64,000 nt of DNA, taken from Paenibacillus sp. GTDB taxonomy: Bacteria > Bacillota > Bacilli > Paenibacillales > NBRC-103111. The notes beneath the pieces were generated by a model. It saw nothing but the letters and a program-made list of their open reading frames with translations. It had not been told where the DNA came from and made no database searches. Numbering within the stretch: position 1 is the first letter of the stretch; each line of letters opens with the position of its first letter. The position numbers and the translations under genes are program-made. Location of the stretch: positions 1 to 64,000 of the forward strand of contig JAPSLM010000011.1 in NCBI GenBank assembly GCA_031180825.1, read 5' to 3'. Shown piece after piece: positions 60,619 through 64,000 of the stretch.

Positions 60619-63180
60619 ATGGCATACGAGGCCAAGACCAACTGGCAGCTGGACGATAAGGTGACCGAGAGCGACATGAACCGGATCGAGCAAGGGCTAA
60701 AGGATGCGTACGAGAATAGTCTGACAAGCCCACCGCCTGAGCAGGTGAACCTGAGATATGGTTTGCAGGTTGTGGATGCGAAGCGGACCGCTCCGCTGGA
60801 GAATGTCGCCATCAAGGGCCGGACACTGATGAATTTGCTAGGGCGGGATGGGAATTGCGAGGATATAAGTAGATGGACAGCTATTCAATCTACCTTGAGT
60901 TCCGATACTACAAACAAAATACTCGGGAACTCTTCGCTAAAAATTACATCAGATAGTGCCATTGGAACAGGCCATTTTGCTTATATTAGTAATTATATTA
61001 TTCGTGATTCTTCCTTATATTTGCTACTTGGCAGCGTGAAGCCTATTGCGGGAGAAGCCAAAATCGTACCAATTACGTTTAAAGATTCAACAGTAACGGG
61101 CGATTATGGAACTTGGGTTCCTACGATAAGCGATACAACCCAATTTAGCTTTGTCGCGTTTAAATTCAAGCCAAACCGTGGCAGCAACAAGCTTGAACTT
61201 AGGTTAATTACAAGCGATGGAGCTGGTGCCAATTTTGACGCTATCGCGCTTTATGAAATTACTCGGGCGGAATTTGACGCAATTGACAATATGACACCTG
61301 AACAGATCGCAGCAAAATGGCCATACGTCGATGATCTGAAGAACATTTACTCGCCCTATATTGTGAGGTACGGGGAAAATCTTTTGTTGCCAATGAGTGA
61401 AGCTACAACGGCAATTGGAACAGCTAAGTATGAGGTAATCGATCCGTATAAGGCGAAAATTACAACTAATGACATTAATCAATTTGTAGGATGGAGAAAC
61501 ATTTCGGCTATTCCGGATCATGAATACACATTCTCATTCGAGAGTGCTACTGGTGGATGCAAGGTCTATATTAATGAAGTTTCGAGTGTCGACGGATCTG
61601 TCTCTCAACGGGTGTTTACCGCAATTAGCCCCATTCACTTTAGGAGCAAACCTGCGACCAAGACTCTGGAATTATTTTTTGGTAATGCGGATGCCACCGG
61701 GACTTATATCGTTGATAAGCCAATGCTTACCCTAGGAACAACAGATAAACCGTTCAAATCGCACAACGAGGACTATCTCTTCTTTCCCAACGTTCAACTT
61801 GCTTCCAATGTCGAGGGAACGGTCTACGATACTTTGTTTCAACGTGACGGGAAGTATTGGAAGCTGGCGAGGCTTAAGGCAGTAGAACTAGGTGGACACT
61901 TGAAATGGTGGACGCTAAGTGAAGTTGCTGGTGTTAAAGCTGTAACTACAGATAAAAACATACTATCCGACGCTCTCTTAGGTGCCGATTCGCTTGGTAT
62001 TACCAAGTTTGTAAAATATGACGGAACGCTTCTCCAAGATTATCCAGGAAATTCAAATGTCCCTGATACGGGATGGATTGCAGCGGACCAATCCATTCGC
62101 GTAGCAATAGCTAACGCAGACAGCGGATGGGGGGATAAGTATGAGCCGTCACTCGATGATATCAGAGCATATTTCAACGGTTGGCGGATGTGTGATACAT
62201 CTGATCCAACAGGAAAAACTCCGTATAATAACTCAGGTACAAGAGGATGGTATTGGGTAACCGACAAAGATGCGAATCCGCGCTTTGCTGCTACTGTGCC
62301 GACTTCTCGAGCCGGTAACGGATGGAAACCTTATACGCTCCAATACCAGCTTGCCAAACCAACTCCAGAGGAAATCCTGGTGGAAGGCGGCATTACGCTG
62401 CACGAAGGGTTAAATCAGGTAGAGATCGGCAACGCCTTAATTGTACGGGAGAAAGCCAATCCATTTTTCAATGGTGATACCAATACTTATGTGAATAATA
62501 CGTTCCTGGGTGGCGGCGTCTCAAAACTAAAAAACAAAACTTCCAAAATATGGAAGGTATATAAAAATGAAGTCGAGGATAATGGAAGGTGGATTTTCTA
62601 TAAAGGAGCCCATACTTTTGGACAAGCCGAGGCTTATGCTGCTAAGCTCGGAAATTACGATCCATCAGCAGCTTATACCGTTACCTATCTTGCTCTTGAC
62701 CAATATTCTCTGACCTGCAACGTTCTCGCCATCCAAGGCGAATATGCGGGCAACGTAAAAACGTTTGTTGATGCATTGGCAGCTAGTCAGGCTGATCTAC
62801 TGGCGCGGGTTAGCGTGCTAGAAAGTACGAAGGCTCAGAATGTGTTGAGACAATATATCAAACCGACTTTGCTAAACAATTATGCAGCGTGGGAAGACTC
62901 GTATCCCGGAAGTCATTTTGAACAGCCCGGTTATATGAAGACGGACCAAAATATAGTGAAGTTTCGTGGATTGTTACGAGCTGGGATTAAAGCGGCCGGT
63001 ACAGTCATCTTCGTGTTGCCAAGGGGCTTTCGGCCTCTAAAACGAATGATGTTTGGCGCCGCCGTTGGGCATCGTATTGATGTTAACCCGGATGGCAGTG
63101 TTACCGCAGTACTTATCAACGGGAGCGGTGATGGTGAACCGGTCTCGCTGGAAACAATTGAATTTATAGCAGAACAGTAA
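60619..63180 (+). CDS. Tail fibre protein (XkdV-like), first copy
   Basis: 853 residues. The N-terminal 80 residues (YEAKTNWQLDDKVTESDMNR then IEQGLKDAYENSL, up to IKGRTLMNLLGRDG) form the particle-anchoring part. A long beta-rich middle follows (about 85-600), and a C-terminal receptor region begins near RVSVLESTKAQN (coiled coil) and ends IDVNPDGSVTAVLINGSGDG. The AT-rich middle differs in composition from the baseplate genes, a mark of exchange of specificity regions. ATG after GGAGGTGTAGGG. Confidence 0.85.
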   Translation: MAYEAKTNWQLDDKVTESDMNRIEQGLKDAYENSLTSPPPEQVNLRYGLQVVDAKRTAPLENVAIKGRTLMNLLGRDGNCEDISRWTAIQSTLSSDTTNKILGNSSLKITSDSAIGTGHFAYISNYIIRDSSLYLLLGSVKPIAGEAKIVPITFKDSTVTGDYGTWVPTISDTTQFSFVAFKFKPNRGSNKLELRLITSDGAGANFDAIALYEITRAEFDAIDNMTPEQIAAKWPYVDDLKNIYSPYIVRYGENLLLPMSEATTAIGTAKYEVIDPYKAKITTNDINQFVGWRNISAIPDHEYTFSFESATGGCKVYINEVSSVDGSVSQRVFTAISPIHFRSKPATKTLELFFGNADATGTYIVDKPMLTLGTTDKPFKSHNEDYLFFPNVQLASNVEGTVYDTLFQRDGKYWKLARLKAVELGGHLKWWTLSEVAGVKAVTTDKNILSDALLGADSLGITKFVKYDGTLLQDYPGNSNVPDTGWIAADQSIRVAIANADSGWGDKYEPSLDDIRAYFNGWRMCDTSDPTGKTPYNNSGTRGWYWVTDKDANPRFAATVPTSRAGNGWKPYTLQYQLAKPTPEEILVEGGITLHEGLNQVEIGNALIVREKANPFFNGDTNTYVNNTFLGGGVSKLKNKTSKIWKVYKNEVEDNGRWIFYKGAHTFGQAEAYAAKLGNYDPSAAYTVTYLALDQYSLTCNVLAIQGEYAGNVKTFVDALAASQADLLARVSVLESTKAQNVLRQYIKPTLLNNYAAWEDSYPGSHFEQPGYMKTDQNIVKFRGLLRAGIKAAGTVIFVLPRGFRPLKRMMFGAAVGHRIDVNPDGSVTAVLINGSGDGEPVSLETIEFIAEQ

Positions 63181-63195
63181 TGGAGGTGCGGCGCA

Positions 63196-63696
63196 GTGAA
63201 AGAAGCAATTATTGTCGATCTAAACGGCCTGTTCATTGAACCAACGCTTGTCACAGGCGATGTGACAGGCGTTTTTCCTATATACGAACCGAAGCTTGCA
63301 GAAGGAAATGCCGAAGAAGTTCCGCAGCTATCACCAGAGATAATCGGTTATACCGTTGCTATTGCCGTTCCCACAGGACTAAGCAGGCCCAAATTTGATT
63401 TCAAAGCATGGGAGCTTTATAAAAAGCAGCTGGAAGGGAAAGTAGGCGGCATTAGCAAGCCGTCGCAAGAAGTAAAGTTATGGATTGAAGGACAAGCAGA
63501 GGAATTTGATATGCAGCGGTCTACAGGGGAAGAAAAAAATATCAGTTTTGCAGAAAAAATGAAGGACCGGAAACATAGATTGGTTTCAATCTATAGGCGG
63601 CTATTGAATAGTCCATTGAAGAAAAAGAATAGAACGAGTGGAAAATATTGGGGTAACCATAATCAAAACCCGCAAACGGACCACTTACCAGATTGA
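63196..63696 (+). CDS. Small protein between two tail fibre genes
   Basis: 166 residues, GTG start after GGAGGTG. The first ~100 residues (IIVDLNGLFIEPTLVTGDVT then TVAIAVPTGLSRPKFDFKAW) look structured, and the C-terminus is basic and polar (LKKKNRTSGKYWGNHNQNPQ). The position between two fibres suits a fibre chaperone or XkdW/XkdX-type accessory. Unrecognised. Confidence 0.55.
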   Translation: MKEAIIVDLNGLFIEPTLVTGDVTGVFPIYEPKLAEGNAEEVPQLSPEIIGYTVAIAVPTGLSRPKFDFKAWELYKKQLEGKVGGISKPSQEVKLWIEGQAEEFDMQRSTGEEKNISFAEKMKDRKHRLVSIYRRLLNSPLKKKNRTSGKYWGNHNQNPQTDHLPD

Positions 63697-63723
63697 GTCT
63701 ATTAATAGTCAGGAGGCATAGAA

Positions 63724-64000
63724 ATGGTTTATAGGGCAAAAACCGATTGGCAGTTTGATGAAACTGTGACAGAGAACGACCTGAATCGTATTGAGCAGGG
63801 GATAAAAGATGCATATGAGACGAGCGTAAGCAAGCTACCACTTGTCCCCATCTCTTTACAGTCCGGTCGGCAAGTCATCGAAAGCGACGTTGTTGCGCCG
63901 CTGACCGGGCTGCAAATCAAGGGGCGGACGCTGGTGAATCTGCTAGGACGGTCGGGTGGTTTCGAAACCCTGAATATATATGGAGAGGGCTGGAATTCGT
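63724..64000 (+). CDS. Second tail fibre gene (5' part, cut by the window edge)
   Basis: Starts ATG after GGAGGCATAGAA. The first 80 residues (AKTDWQFDETVTENDLNRIE then QGIKDAYET and IKGRTLVNLLGRSG) are clearly homologous to the first fibre's anchor. The rest is outside the window. A second anchor-bearing fibre suggests either alternative specificity or a heteromeric fibre. Confidence 0.8.
   Translation, partial: MVYRAKTDWQFDETVTENDLNRIEQGIKDAYETSVSKLPLVPISLQSGRQVIESDVVAPLTGLQIKGRTLVNLLGRSGGFETLNIYGEGWNS

Overview
The window comes from a moderately GC-rich, low-GC-phylum Gram-positive spore-former and most resembles Paenibacillus or a close relative. The evidence is Bacillus-type AGGAGG ribosome binding sites with frequent GTG/TTG starts, a Bacillus-style dctP-dctS-dctR-dctB set, an Amj-type lipid II flippase, a guanine riboswitch in front of xpt-pbuX, a collagen-like spore/appendage protein and a PBSX-like tail cluster. 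The assignment comes from gene content only.

Layout. 1-1140 is the end of an rRNA operon (23S 3' end, 5S) followed by seven tRNA genes. 1160-4320 holds a structured leader with a 17-codon ORF, an orphan type II thioesterase and a LysP-like permease. 4327-9999 is a complete C4-dicarboxylate uptake and sensing set (dctP, dctR, dctS, dctB) with a small lipoprotein between dctS and dctB. 10025-14473 carries a LysM-3D cell-wall protein, a HemD-like protein, an ABC exporter pair and Amj. 14614-20330 carries phosphonate/phosphite-type uptake genes phnC-phnE-phnE, a LysR-thrC divergent pair, and a separated phnD. 20527-24410 is purine nucleotide salvage: a 5'-nucleotidase facing the riboswitch-controlled xpt-pbuX. 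24600-27000 is a patchwork of very small genes, hairpins, a 170-bp inverted repeat and a frameshifted pseudogene. 27191-30993 is a signalling block (CheY-like, HPt-REC-GGDEF-REC, membrane chemoreceptor). 31092-34985 is class I ribonucleotide reductase with NrdR boxes and a structured leader. 35174-40450 carries CopCD, a GGDEF-EAL protein, an aldo/keto reductase and signal peptidase I.

40520-42773 is an old integrated element in tRNA-Gly(CCC). It is bounded by the intact tRNA and a decayed tRNA copy, contains a broken tyrosine recombinase and a broken DUF2726 gene, and is AT-rich.

42933-64000 contains an MFS gene and then a PBSX-like phage-tail locus. Regulators come first (two Xre proteins, ImmA, ArpU-like, Xpf/RinA-like), then an inserted block with a collagen-like gene and an SDR pseudogene, then an uninterrupted set of contractile-tail genes (sheath, tube, chaperone with a -1 frameshift, tape measure, LysM, hub, baseplate, fibres). 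No terminase, portal or capsid gene lies between the regulators and the tail genes. This fits a headless, tailocin-like particle rather than an intact prophage. The cluster runs off the right edge inside a second tail-fibre gene.
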